A stretch of DNA of 23,363 bases, taken from the IMG/VR virus record IMGVR_UViG_3300029448_000460, positions 1 to 23,363 of that record; one strand, given 5' to 3'. The DNA comes from a virus. Made by a program: the position numbers and the translations under genes. The first letter of the stretch is position 1. Every line of letters starts with the position of its first letter. The notes beneath the pieces are model-generated. The model did not search any database, was not told where the DNA came from, and saw nothing but the letters and a program-made list of their open reading frames with translations. Shown here piece after piece: positions 14,017-20,867 of this stretch.

Positions 14017-14884
14017 TACAAATGAATACACATACCAATGGCAACCTGAGAATTATGGTAAGGAAGGAGAACCCATACTGAAGATATCAAAATCTTCATT
14101 GGGTTCATTTCAATGGTGTCCTAAAAGATATGAGTTTCAATATAAGGAACGACTACCTATTGAACAAACAGAAGTTATGTTGAAAGGAAGTATTATTCAC
14201 AATTCTAGAGAAGCATTCTTCAATGCCTTTGATGTTAAAAAAGCAGAAGGGCTATCTCATTCTGAAGTAGTCAACTACTGTATGAGTCTGCATCCTATTG
14301 ATGATTACACAGAAATGTATGAAGCAATGTCTATCTTTGAAGCAAACCGATTCATGGAATCTGTTGCTGAAGGAACAACAAGTGAGTTCATTCCAGTAGT
14401 TAACGAAGTAATGTTAGACGCTAAGATTACAATAGGTAGGAATGAGAATCCTAAGTATGAATTATCAAGAGACTATACTGTTCACCTGCAAGGGATAATA
14501 GATAGGATGTTCAGAGAGGGAGATAGACACATTCCTATGGAATTGAAAACTGGTGGTTGGAAAGACTGGAAGAAGACTATGATGAGGAAGGAGATGGCTT
14601 TCTACAAGATATTGTTTGAGAACACACCTAATGCAGAGTTAGAAGAGATGGGTATAGACCCTAATGTTCCTATCTCTCATTGGGGTTGGTATTACCCTGC
14701 TGCTAACTACGTCTATGTAGAAGAGGCAAAGAAGAGTAGTATAACTGCTGTTAAGAAAGGAATAGCAGAGATGATTCATTCTTATGAAACTGGTATCTTC
14801 CCAACAAAGTATTTTGCAAAGACCTGTTCTAATTGTAGTTTCTTTGGCATCTGTGATGCTGCTAATACGGAGAGTTGGTTTTAA
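14003..14884 (+). CDS. Cas4/RecB-type PD-(D/E)XK nuclease with Fe-S cysteines, 293 aa
   Basis: The active-site residues fit the family: His66 (GSIIH), Asp167 (GIID), Glu180-x-Lys182 (PMELKTG) and Tyr201. The usual Gln four residues before that Tyr is Glu197. Four cysteines are placed as in Cas4/AddB iron-sulphur nucleases: Cys39 (FQWCPKRY) and Cys275, Cys278, Cys284 near the C-terminus. Such enzymes resect DNA ends. No CRISPR or cas1/cas2 is present, so a replication/recombination role with the Sak4-like ATPase is more likely than adaptation. It ends NTESWF. The start follows GGTG by 7 nt, in overlap with the previous gene. Confidence 0.88.
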   Translation: MRQSNTNEYTYQWQPENYGKEGEPILKISKSSLGSFQWCPKRYEFQYKERLPIEQTEVMLKGSIIHNSREAFFNAFDVKKAEGLSHSEVVNYCMSLHPIDDYTEMYEAMSIFEANRFMESVAEGTTSEFIPVVNEVMLDAKITIGRNENPKYELSRDYTVHLQGIIDRMFREGDRHIPMELKTGGWKDWKKTMMRKEMAFYKILFENTPNAELEEMGIDPNVPISHWGWYYPAANYVYVEEAKKSSITAVKKGIAEMIHSYETGIFPTKYFAKTCSNCSFFGICDAANTESWF

Positions 14885-14961
14885 TGAAAAGTACATGGAT
14901 AGTACGAATAATATATTTCATAGGTACAATATCTACTATGACTAAGAGGTGGAGAAAATGA
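14884..14961 (+). CDS. tiny membrane/basic peptide, 25 aa (tentative)
   Basis: Starts in the nuclease stop codon (TAATG) and encodes a hydrophobic helix (WIVRIIYFIGTI) with a basic end (MTKRWRK). Its stop overlaps the next ATG (ATGA). The coupling is the main evidence. It may only carry ribosomes to the next gene. Confidence 0.3.
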   Translation: MKSTWIVRIIYFIGTISTMTKRWRK

Positions 14962-15017
14962 AGTGGAAAGAATACTTTAGAAGAAAGAAAGAATATAGAG
15001 AGAGGAATAAAAAATGA
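14958..15017 (+). CDS. tiny basic peptide, 19 aa (tentative)
   Basis: Encodes MKWKEYFRRKKEYRERNKK, very basic, possibly nucleic-acid binding. It has GAGG 8 nt upstream and overlaps both neighbours by 4 nt. Its last codons also contain the GAGGAATAAAAAATG start site of the next gene, so its coding sequence may be a by-product of that site. Confidence 0.25.
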   Translation: MKWKEYFRRKKEYRERNKK

Positions 15018-15361
15018 AAATGAATAAAGATGAAGTGGTATATATGTTGGGTTATTTAACTCACAGCCAAATGATAGATGCAGTAAAAAATAAAAGTGTA
15101 AGTGCAAGTAGTATGATTGATATTTGTGAATATATGAACGAACACTATTGGGGTGGATATGAAGGTTGTATTAGGTATTGTAAGTTCTTTCAAGAAGATG
15201 AAGAGTTGGCAAAGATGTTTGAAGAATGGTTCATGACGAGTGACGGTCATTTACATGATGCTAATGGTGATGACACTTTTTACAATGGAGTAGCCGATGT
15301 TAAAGATTCAGAACAGAACTTTAGAAAAGAATACGAAAAAATGAAGGCGGTGTCAAAATGA
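15014..15361 (+). CDS. hypothetical acidic protein, 115 aa
   Basis: Unrecognised. Mainly helical, with a conserved-looking middle (YMNEHYWGGYEGCIRYCKFF) and an acidic region with Asp/Asn runs (HDANGDD) that is not a complete EF-hand loop. The start site is a near copy of the shared motif, GAGGAATAAAAAATG, with one extra A. The 3' end overlaps the next gene (ATGA). Its position between the Cas4-like nuclease and the primase suggests an accessory replication role. Confidence 0.65.
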   Translation: MKMNKDEVVYMLGYLTHSQMIDAVKNKSVSASSMIDICEYMNEHYWGGYEGCIRYCKFFQEDEELAKMFEEWFMTSDGHLHDANGDDTFYNGVADVKDSEQNFRKEYEKMKAVSK

Positions 15362-15732
15362 TAGATAAAATGGTAAAGGAAGAATTGAATCAAAAGGTGT
15401 GGTCTTTCACAGAGATAGCAAATGTGTCTGAGACTGTTGAAAACCTAGCAGAAGCGGTGTATGAGAAAATGCCTACAACTGATAAGTTGAAGATGGTTTG
15501 GGATACAGATGTATTCGCAGAAGAGAGAACACCGTTTGGTCAGATATACATGAACACAGTGATGTCAGAATTGAAAATAAGAATAGCAGAGATTGTGAGA
15601 GCAGAATTGCTTGAAGCAAAGGTCTCGTTTAAGGAGGTTAATAAAAATGAAAATGCCAAGAGAAGTGTGGGCAGGAAGTCATCTAAGAAACGCACCACAA
15701 ATGAAAAGAAGAGTAGTGAAGACGAAGAGTGA
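15358..15732 (+). CDS. hypothetical helical protein with lysine/serine-rich tail, 124 aa
   Basis: A helical body (residues 1-90) is followed by a disordered, highly charged tail (RSVGRKSSKKRTTNEKKSSEDEE). Not recognised. The last ~85 nt overlap the primase start, an unusually long overlap; the tail is therefore dual-coded with the primase N-terminus. It could be a primase partner. Confidence 0.6.
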   Translation: MIDKMVKEELNQKVWSFTEIANVSETVENLAEAVYEKMPTTDKLKMVWDTDVFAEERTPFGQIYMNTVMSELKIRIAEIVRAELLEAKVSFKEVNKNENAKRSVGRKSSKKRTTNEKKSSEDEE

Positions 15733-16657
15733 GTTTGTTAATTGGTTCAATTCCTTCAACGGGAAGATGAACTGTTACACGACAGTCTATGACTTTGAAC
15801 ACTTCAAGAATGAAGTAAAGATGGAAAACTCTGTGGTATTAGATAGAGCATTCTTAGATTTTGATGCTCATGATGAACCATTAGAAGATGCTTATCGTGA
15901 CCTTAAGAAAGTCGTATCTGACTTAGTTGCCGAAGACATCATCTTCAAAATGTATTTTAGTGGGAAGGGTTTCCATGTTTTTGTATATGGAGAACCCGTT
16001 GATGACATCCGATGCATTCAGCAGTATTATTCCAAAGTCAGTAATGGTGTGCCTACACTTGATAGAACGGGTATTCAAACTAATAGATTGAGAAGACTAC
16101 CAAACTCTATGAATCTAAGTAGTTCTGACGAGAATGGCAATCCTTACTTTTGTATTCCTCTACTTGTGAGTGACTTAGATGGTAGTCTAGATGTTATATT
16201 GGAGATGGCTAAGAAACCTAGAAAGATAGTATCGAACAACGGAACTAATCTAGTAGTATTTCCTGAGATGCAACCAATCGAGATGAGTGATATAGAGGTA
16301 GACATCCCAACACCTGTTGGTAAGATACCAATACTTCCCTGTATGCACAATGCAATTATGGTGGAGAATCCTAGTCATTATGCTAGGGTGTATCTTGTTC
16401 AGTGGTATAGGGATTTACTTAGCATGGGCAACAGGAATCCAACTCCTGAGCAGAACAAACAGATTACAACGAATATAATGAATGAACTAGAAACAATAGC
16501 ATCAAAAACCGACATATGGCTTGATTGGAATGCGCCTACTACTGAGAGGTATGTTAGGGGAATTGTTGACAAAGGCTACAACGCTCCAAGTTGTGGCAAT
16601 GTCCTAATTCCTCAAGGCTACTGTGTAGGAAAATGTTGGAGGTATCACGATGGATAA
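15647..16657 (+). CDS. archaeo-eukaryotic primase (AEP/PrimPol-type), 336 aa
   Basis: Synthesises primers. The AEP catalytic triad is visible: the metal-binding pair FLDFDAHDE (Asp71, Asp73), the nucleotide-binding SGKGFH (Ser105, His110), and the third acidic residue with its basic neighbours in LDRTGIQTNRLRRLP (Asp139). The C-terminal ~130 residues are a helical domain ending with SCGNVLIPQGYCVGKC, three cysteines that may bind zinc or, with another ligand, an Fe-S cluster as in PriL. One chain may therefore combine catalytic and PriL-like functions. ATG 15647 follows GGAGG, and an ATG two codons on is possible. ERCC4 and helicase genes follow with overlaps. Confidence 0.85.
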   Translation: MKMPREVWAGSHLRNAPQMKRRVVKTKSEFVNWFNSFNGKMNCYTTVYDFEHFKNEVKMENSVVLDRAFLDFDAHDEPLEDAYRDLKKVVSDLVAEDIIFKMYFSGKGFHVFVYGEPVDDIRCIQQYYSKVSNGVPTLDRTGIQTNRLRRLPNSMNLSSSDENGNPYFCIPLLVSDLDGSLDVILEMAKKPRKIVSNNGTNLVVFPEMQPIEMSDIEVDIPTPVGKIPILPCMHNAIMVENPSHYARVYLVQWYRDLLSMGNRNPTPEQNKQITTNIMNELETIASKTDIWLDWNAPTTERYVRGIVDKGYNAPSCGNVLIPQGYCVGKCWRYHDG

Positions 16658-17339
16658 ACTAAAGATTGACAGTAGAGAGGACTCTGAACTATCGGAGTTA
16701 GTAGAAACCTATTGTAAAGAGATGAGTATACCATACGAAAAGGAATGGTTGGATATTGGGGATTATACATTTGCTGATGTATGTTTTGAAGCAAAGTCAA
16801 CATTCGATTTCCTTTCATCTGTGATAAACAAAAGGCTTTGGAATCAATTAGATAACATGGATGCTAAGTTTGTCAATAACATTGTAATTGTGTATGGTAG
16901 TTTCAATGATGCGTTGGAGAACTATCTGCAATATGTGAATAACAAAGCAGGACAAGCAAGAATGTTAAGAAACAAGTTCGATGGAGCATTTGGTAAGATA
17001 ATACTTGACACAGATGCTAACATCATTTGGGTATCATCTGCTAGACAAGCAGCAAGATTGATTGCTGTTGTTTGTAAGATGCATCCAATAGACAGGGAGA
17101 TTCACACTCCAAGTATTATACGAAAAAGAATAGCAACAACTGATTTACGAATTGATGTGCTATGTACAGTAAAGGGCATTAGCCCAAAGAAAGCAAAACT
17201 CATGATAGAAAGGTTCGGCTCTATCATGGAGATTGGTGAAGCATCCATAGAAGAAATATGTGAACTGGATGGCTTCGGTAAAGTATTGGCTAAGAGGCTA
17301 ATAGATGTGCTGAACAAAGAAGATAAAATGGTGATATAA
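16650..17339 (+). CDS. ERCC4 (XPF/Mus81-type) structure-specific nuclease with helix-hairpin-helix, 229 aa
   Basis: ERCC4 nuclease core: DSRE at residues 7-10, GDYTF at 37-41, and FEAKS at 46-50, where the family has ERKS (Arg replaced by Ala, with Glu and Lys kept). A double helix-hairpin-helix domain follows (KGISPKKAKLMIERFG and LDGFGKVLAKRLIDVL, about 174-222). There is no helicase domain, so it resembles the nuclease-HhH half of archaeal XPF. It should cut 3' flaps, forks or branched intermediates. GGAGG-N7-ATG fixes the start. It probably resolves replication or recombination branches. No PIP box is seen at either end. Confidence 0.92.
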   Translation: MDKLKIDSREDSELSELVETYCKEMSIPYEKEWLDIGDYTFADVCFEAKSTFDFLSSVINKRLWNQLDNMDAKFVNNIVIVYGSFNDALENYLQYVNNKAGQARMLRNKFDGAFGKIILDTDANIIWVSSARQAARLIAVVCKMHPIDREIHTPSIIRKRIATTDLRIDVLCTVKGISPKKAKLMIERFGSIMEIGEASIEEICELDGFGKVLAKRLIDVLNKEDKMVI

Positions 17340-18803
17340 ATGAATGATAAATATGAATACGATGAAGATAGATTATACTACGAAGGATTAGGTGATGAGA
17401 ACGCACTGCCTGTTGAAAGAAAGAATAACTTACCAAAGGTAGTTGAAGAATATGTCAAGAGTGCAGCAGACATGTCAAAGTACAACGAGATACCAGCAGC
17501 GATTGGTTTCTTCGTTATCTTAGGACAGTTAGCAAAAGACATGGTTGTTATACCAAGCGGTACTAGGAGAGATGATACTAGAATACAGTTTATTTGGATG
17601 CAAACTTCAGGGACAGGTAAAACAGAATTGTACAACTTCTTTGGGCCAGTTGCTAAGGAATCTTTCAGAATGATAAATGCGAAACACGGAACTGAGTTCA
17701 GTGTGTTCTCAATCGATGACGCTACTGATGCAGCCTTGGTTGGTTCTAGCACGAAAGAACGAGTAGCAGTTGAGGATGAAGATGGAAACACTACTTGGGA
17801 AGAACAGATTGTCAAAATTGATGGTGGCCTAGAAGGAAGTGGTTTGATTGCATATGATGAGTTTGAATACTCAGGAGTTTTCAAGGTGTCTCAACACAAA
17901 GAGAATGTTATCATGTACTTGAATAAGTTAATGAATACTCTTTGGGGAGAGAACTGGATTATAGAAAAGAAACTAAAGGAAGGAGACATGATTGAGTGCA
18001 GAAGTCAAAGAAGTCTTTACTCAACAACATACATCCCAAAGACACTAACAAATGTAATTGCAGAAAAGGGAGTAATACAGAGAACCCTAATTTACATCAA
18101 TGAAGTTCCACAGGAAATACAGGATGAATTAAGAGAAATGATACTCGATGAAATAGGAACAATCAAACCAAAGAACGCTCCCATCCAACGATTCGCAAAC
18201 AACTATGTTATAATCTATGATGCATTGAAAGAACGTTTTGAAGATGCGGGTCGAGACCCACTACACACAATTAGATTTGGTAGGGGATTTACCGATGCTC
18301 TGAAGAATGAATCTAGAAAGATGAGAAACTATGTTGCTTCTAGCAGACCCGAAGTTTTCGACATTGCTGGTAACTTCATAACGAGGTTGAATCAGACGAT
18401 GACTAGGCTCGCAGTGTTATGTTGTATTGCCGAAGCACCTAACATTAAAGATAAGGAAAAAAGATTTATTGTAACTGAAAGGCATGTACGTCAAGCCTCT
18501 TCGCTCATTCGACAATGCTATAAATCGCTGGTCACGTGGCTTGATGTAGCCTTGAAGGTGAAGACTCATGCTTTGCATGAGAAAGTAAATGTTAATGCGT
18601 TTAAAATGGCATACAATAAGTTGTTAAGAGAAGATGATGAAGGTTGGGTAAATAAGGCACTACTGTTACAAAAAGTGAGGGAAGATACTAAAAAAGGTCA
18701 AGCAACCATTTACAGACAGTTTAAGGAAATTACAGATATGTTTGAGAATAAGAAAATAGGTATACGAGCATATGTGAAAATGAAAAATAAGGAGGAAAAA
18801 TAA
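17340..18803 (+). CDS. AAA+/DUF3987-like helicase candidate (replicative), 487 aa
   Basis: Walker A QTSGTGKT at residues 88-95 and Walker B LIAYDE at 169-174. The surrounding pattern (GLIAYDEFEYSGVF, then LNKLMNTLWGENWIIEKKLKEG and an Arg-containing VIQRTLIYIN) fits DUF3987-type primase-helicase ATPases and is also loosely MCM-like. The ~150-residue C-terminal part includes FIVTERHVRQASSLIRQ and a winged-helix-like end. It follows the primase and ERCC4 genes, where a replicative helicase would be expected, and no other helicase is seen here. The exact family is unsettled. The start follows GGTG by 6 nt and the next gene overlaps the stop. Confidence 0.7.
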   Translation: MNDKYEYDEDRLYYEGLGDENALPVERKNNLPKVVEEYVKSAADMSKYNEIPAAIGFFVILGQLAKDMVVIPSGTRRDDTRIQFIWMQTSGTGKTELYNFFGPVAKESFRMINAKHGTEFSVFSIDDATDAALVGSSTKERVAVEDEDGNTTWEEQIVKIDGGLEGSGLIAYDEFEYSGVFKVSQHKENVIMYLNKLMNTLWGENWIIEKKLKEGDMIECRSQRSLYSTTYIPKTLTNVIAEKGVIQRTLIYINEVPQEIQDELREMILDEIGTIKPKNAPIQRFANNYVIIYDALKERFEDAGRDPLHTIRFGRGFTDALKNESRKMRNYVASSRPEVFDIAGNFITRLNQTMTRLAVLCCIAEAPNIKDKEKRFIVTERHVRQASSLIRQCYKSLVTWLDVALKVKTHALHEKVNVNAFKMAYNKLLREDDEGWVNKALLLQKVREDTKKGQATIYRQFKEITDMFENKKIGIRAYVKMKNKEEK

Positions 18804-19054
18804 TGACAAAAAAAGATACATACGAACACCAGTTTTTGGTGTTTAACGTTAGTGATGGCCCGAAAGTGATAAATGAATCCCTGAATACATATGGGAAAGA
18901 TGGATGGTATCTATCAACGATGATAACCGTTGGTGGTGGAGAACATCTAGTAGCATGGATTGTGAAACCTAATTTGTTGGTTGCACCAAATCCAGCAGAA
19001 GCACAGGCGAAGAAACTAGCATCTCTTTGGACAGGGGACAGTGGTGACGAGTGA
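18803..19054 (+). CDS. DUF4177-like small protein, 83 aa
   Basis: The first ~55 residues follow the DUF4177 plan: YEHQFLVFNVSD, an LNTYGKDGWYLSTMI segment (the family's LNxxGxxGWEL signature), then GGGEHLVAWIVK. The remaining Ala/Pro-rich tail is probably flexible. The family has no established function. A strong GGAGG-N7-ATG start and 4-nt overlaps with both neighbours support the call. Confidence 0.75.
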   Translation: MTKKDTYEHQFLVFNVSDGPKVINESLNTYGKDGWYLSTMITVGGGEHLVAWIVKPNLLVAPNPAEAQAKKLASLWTGDSGDE

Positions 19055-19644
19055 ACGTTCTAGCCCTTGACATTGAAACCAAAAACTACTCACATGAAAT
19101 AGGTGGGTGGGGAAACACACATATGTTTCAAGTTTCTACTGTTTGCACATGGGATGGAAGTACAGGAACAGTCTATATCGATGAACCAATATCATCTATT
19201 AGAAAATCCAATGTTATAGTTAAACCTCTATCAGACTTAAAGTTTGATTTAGATAATCATCGACAGAACGATGGAATACTATTAGGACATAACATTGTTT
19301 CATTTGATTTAGCAGTTCTAAAAAACGCAATGGACATCTACTGCATTAAAGAATATCTAGATAAGAAAGCATATATCGATACCAGTAGAATACTAAACAA
19401 AGAGTATGGAGAAAGGTATAGTCTTTCTAATCTCGTTCACCATACATTGGGTTCAGAGAAACTAATGAATAGTGCTGATGCACCTTTAGTATGGAAGGCT
19501 GGCAGATACACTGAAGTAGCAGATTACTGTCTTAAGGATTGTGAACTTGTCTACGACTTGTGGGTATACGGCAAAGAGAATAATCTTGTAAAGGGATTCT
19601 CAATAGAACAAGAAGAAACAAAAGAATTGGAGGTGAAATGGTAA
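19051..19644 (+). CDS. DEDDy-type 3'-5' exonuclease, GTG start, 197 aa
   Basis: The three exonuclease motifs are present: Exo I LDIET (about residues 6-10), Exo II GHNIVSFDLAVL, and Exo III EVADYCLKDCEL with Tyr and Asp spaced YxxxD, which makes it DEDDy type. There is no polymerase domain. It resembles stand-alone exonucleases of the PolA/T7 type rather than the archaeal PolB exonuclease. Because the split polymerase has its own intact exonuclease, this is a second 3'-5' activity. GTG 19051 overlaps the previous stop (GTGA). The end overlaps the next gene. Confidence 0.9.
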   Translation: MNVLALDIETKNYSHEIGGWGNTHMFQVSTVCTWDGSTGTVYIDEPISSIRKSNVIVKPLSDLKFDLDNHRQNDGILLGHNIVSFDLAVLKNAMDIYCIKEYLDKKAYIDTSRILNKEYGERYSLSNLVHHTLGSEKLMNSADAPLVWKAGRYTEVADYCLKDCELVYDLWVYGKENNLVKGFSIEQEETKELEVKW

Positions 19645-19802
19645 TGAGTCCTTATGAATGGTTAGGATGGATTATTTTCATAGTCATCATTTCTCTATTA
19701 TTCTTCGCTGCGTTCGGTAACAGTAAATACACCGAATCTAACATCGAGGAATACATGGAGAACCTGATTGAAGATGAACGTGGTCGCAGTGGCACTCGCT
19801 AA
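19644..19802 (+). CDS. small single-pass membrane protein, 52 aa
   Basis: One strong hydrophobic span near the N-terminus (WIIFIVIISLLFFAAF), then an acidic tail (SNIEEYMENLIEDERGR). ATG 19644 overlaps the exonuclease stop (TAATG). An in-frame ATG at 19638 would add two residues and cannot be excluded. Function unknown; a candidate for a lysis or membrane-anchoring peptide. Confidence 0.55.
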   Translation: MSPYEWLGWIIFIVIISLLFFAAFGNSKYTESNIEEYMENLIEDERGRSGTR

Positions 19803-19926
19803 GTTTTGCCTTCGGTGTTCTAGGGAAACTATTCCTAGAAGAATAGAAGGTAAAGTAGTCGGTTCTTCTGAGACTTTGCACATTTGGCAGTGCAGAGAAT
19901 GTAAAGCATTGTGGTCTAGTAATTAA
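19774..19926 (+). CDS. small zinc-ribbon protein, 50 aa
   Basis: Two CxxC pairs, CLRC (about residues 12-15) and CREC (about 40-43), about 25 residues apart, form a minimal zinc ribbon with HIWQ before the second pair. Such ribbons are found in transcription factors (TFS/TFIIB type) but no further match is visible. The start overlaps the preceding gene by 29 nt; a GTG at 19780 is an alternative. It is the last gene of the long rightward block and is followed directly by a T-rich terminator. Confidence 0.6.
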   Translation: MNVVAVALAKFCLRCSRETIPRRIEGKVVGSSETLHIWQCRECKALWSSN

Positions 19927-19946
19927 TTTTACTAGGCCACTTTGCA

Positions 19947-19964
19947 TTTTTTTTGGCTTTTTTT
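19947..19964 (+). terminator. T-tract transcription terminator after the replication block
   Basis: Eight T (19947-19954), GGC, then seven T (19958-19964), directly after the zinc-ribbon stop. Archaeal RNA polymerases stop at such oligo-T tracts on the coding strand without a hairpin. It separates the long block from the next promoter. Confidence 0.65.
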
Positions 19965-19990
19965 CGGCAATTTTCAACCAACAGCAGTTC

Positions 19991-20007
19991 ACATTGAATC
20001 ACAATGT
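19991..20007 (+). promoter_or_regulatory. inverted repeat, possible operator
   Basis: ACATTG-AATCA-CAATGT is a perfect 6-bp dyad; with one mismatch the arms extend to TTCACATTG/CAATGTAAA. It abuts the TATA-like element at 20007-20014, so a bound repressor or activator could act on the promoter of the gene at 20038. Confidence 0.45.
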
Positions 20008-20014
20008 AAATTAA
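20007..20014 (+). promoter_or_regulatory. TATA-box-like element for a leaderless transcript
   Basis: TAAATTAA is centred about 27 nt before the ATG at 20038. That ATG has no Shine-Dalgarno site upstream, as expected for leaderless mRNA. It lies in the only large non-coding gap. Confidence 0.5.
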
Positions 20015-20020
20015 CTACTT

Positions 20021-20037
20021 AGTGTTAGAACTACACT
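20021..20037 (+). promoter_or_regulatory. second inverted repeat directly before the start codon
   Basis: AGTGT-TAGAACT-ACACT, a perfect 5-bp dyad that ends next to ATG 20038 and would overlap the predicted transcription start. It could be an operator half or a short hairpin. Confidence 0.35.
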
Positions 20038-20178
20038 ATGGTACTAGTAGATAGTCGAATTATAAGCGCAATAGTTGAAAAACCTCTAGAAATTAATGCA
20101 TTACCCTTTAGTATTGGGTTGTTGTTTCTTACTTTTGGATGTATAGGGTTATTAATATGGGTGAGTAAGAATGAGTAA
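20038..20178 (+). CDS. small membrane protein, 46 aa
   Basis: About 20 polar residues, then one hydrophobic span (FSIGLLFLTFGCIGLLIWV) and a short charged end (SKNE). Not recognised. It starts the second rightward operon with no ribosome-binding site, behind a TATA-like box and dyads. The next gene overlaps its 3' end. Confidence 0.5.
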   Translation: MVLVDSRIISAIVEKPLEINALPFSIGLLFLTFGCIGLLIWVSKNE

Positions 20179-20254
20179 ACACAGAAGTAAAACTGCAATG
20201 TTTATCCGATGTCTAACTGAGATGTTTGAATCGTGGGATGATACAGATGAATGA
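20171..20254 (+). CDS. tiny peptide, 27 aa (tentative)
   Basis: MSKHRSKTAMFIRCLTEMFESWDDTDE: basic start, acidic end. It overlaps the preceding gene by 8 nt and the next by 8 nt. Only the overlapping chain supports it. Confidence 0.3.
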   Translation: MSKHRSKTAMFIRCLTEMFESWDDTDE

Positions 20255-20324
20255 TGGTATTGAAGCACTCGAATTATCTAGGTTTTGGAATTGGGTTGCG
20301 AAGAAAATCGGAATGTTGATTTAA
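20247..20324 (+). CDS. tiny peptide, 25 aa (tentative)
   Basis: MNDGIEALELSRFWNWVAKK followed by five hydrophobic residues; it looks like an amphipathic helix. It overlaps the previous frame by 8 nt and ends 3 nt before the next ATG. Support is weak. Confidence 0.3.
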   Translation: MNDGIEALELSRFWNWVAKKIGMLI

Positions 20325-20327
20325 GCA

Positions 20328-20384
20328 ATGATTATTTGGGAACTGTGTTACGGTCTATTGTGTTGGGGCAGGTTTAGACCGTGA
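20328..20384 (+). CDS. tiny hydrophobic peptide, 18 aa (tentative)
   Basis: MIIWELCYGLLCWGRFRP, rich in Trp/Cys. It overlaps the GTG start of the next frame (GTGA). It may be a translation-coupling leader rather than a protein. Confidence 0.25.
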   Translation: MIIWELCYGLLCWGRFRP

Positions 20385-20488
20385 ATACAGAGTTCGACTT
20401 AGGTGTATGTTTTTCTTGTGAGTGGATTAGACCAATTGTATTTTCAAGACAAGGCTGTTTTTGTACTTATTGTGGGGCGTATATATGA
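20381..20488 (+). CDS. small zinc-ribbon-like peptide, GTG start, 35 aa
   Basis: CFSC and CFCTYC, about 15 residues apart, can supply four metal ligands in 35 residues. The start is a GTG overlapping the preceding stop, and the stop overlaps the ATG of the next gene (ATGA), which makes a real coupled gene plausible. Function unknown. Confidence 0.45.
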   Translation: MNTEFDLGVCFSCEWIRPIVFSRQGCFCTYCGAYI

Positions 20489-20763
20489 AGCAGTGGTTGA
20501 TTAGAAAGTTGATTGCATTCATGGGTAATGTGTATGTTTGGTTAGATAAGAAGTTAGTTCATCCTACTGGCCCTGTTCTCGGTTTGGAGATTGATGATGA
20601 CTTTGCTAAGATGAGTAGGTATGAGTTGTGTTGTCATATAGAGGATAAGTTTGGTTTGGAGAGAGATTCCTTTTGGACATTGGAATCAACTCAGAAGATT
20701 CGTTTCTGTTCGCAGACTGCTAGGAACATCCTGACACCTAAGAAGAAAGGAAGAAAGAAGTAA
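20485..20763 (+). CDS. hypothetical protein, 92 aa
   Basis: An amphipathic N-terminal helix (KQWLIRKLIAFMGNVYVWLDKK), a middle acidic segment, and a basic tail (LTPKKKGRKK). Not recognised. ATG 20485 overlaps the zinc-ribbon stop; the frame is open upstream to 20461 but that would run into the neighbour. The basic tail suggests nucleic-acid or membrane-surface binding (inference). Confidence 0.6.
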   Translation: MKQWLIRKLIAFMGNVYVWLDKKLVHPTGPVLGLEIDDDFAKMSRYELCCHIEDKFGLERDSFWTLESTQKIRFCSQTARNILTPKKKGRKK

Positions 20764-20867
20764 TGTTAGATGCAGAAGATTTTCTGTTCCTTGCTAGGTT
20801 GAGTTTCTATCTGACAGGAACTGCTTACTTTGCTTATCTTCTTATCAAGACCTTCGGTTTGATTTAG
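20763..20867 (+). CDS. small membrane peptide at the convergent end, 34 aa
   Basis: Encodes MLDAEDFLFLARLSFYLTGT followed by AYFAYLLIKTFGLI, with one likely membrane helix. It starts in the stop of the previous gene (TAATG) with AAGGA upstream. Its TAG stop (20865-20867) overlaps the TAA stop of the leftward gene. Confidence 0.45.
   Translation: MLDAEDFLFLARLSFYLTGTAYFAYLLIKTFGLI

Noticed and set aside
14003-14884. Part of a CRISPR-Cas adaptation module
   Set aside because: No repeat-spacer array and no cas1/cas2-like gene is seen; neighbours are replication genes.
15240-15290. Second EF-hand loop in the 115-aa protein (HDANGDD region)
   Set aside because: The Asp/Asn positions do not give the full 12-residue ligand pattern, unlike the loop at the start of the gene at 6802.
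17378-17884. A 168-codon leftward frame opposite the helicase candidate
   Set aside because: It lies wholly within a clear ATPase gene, with no start site and a composition typical of a codon shadow.
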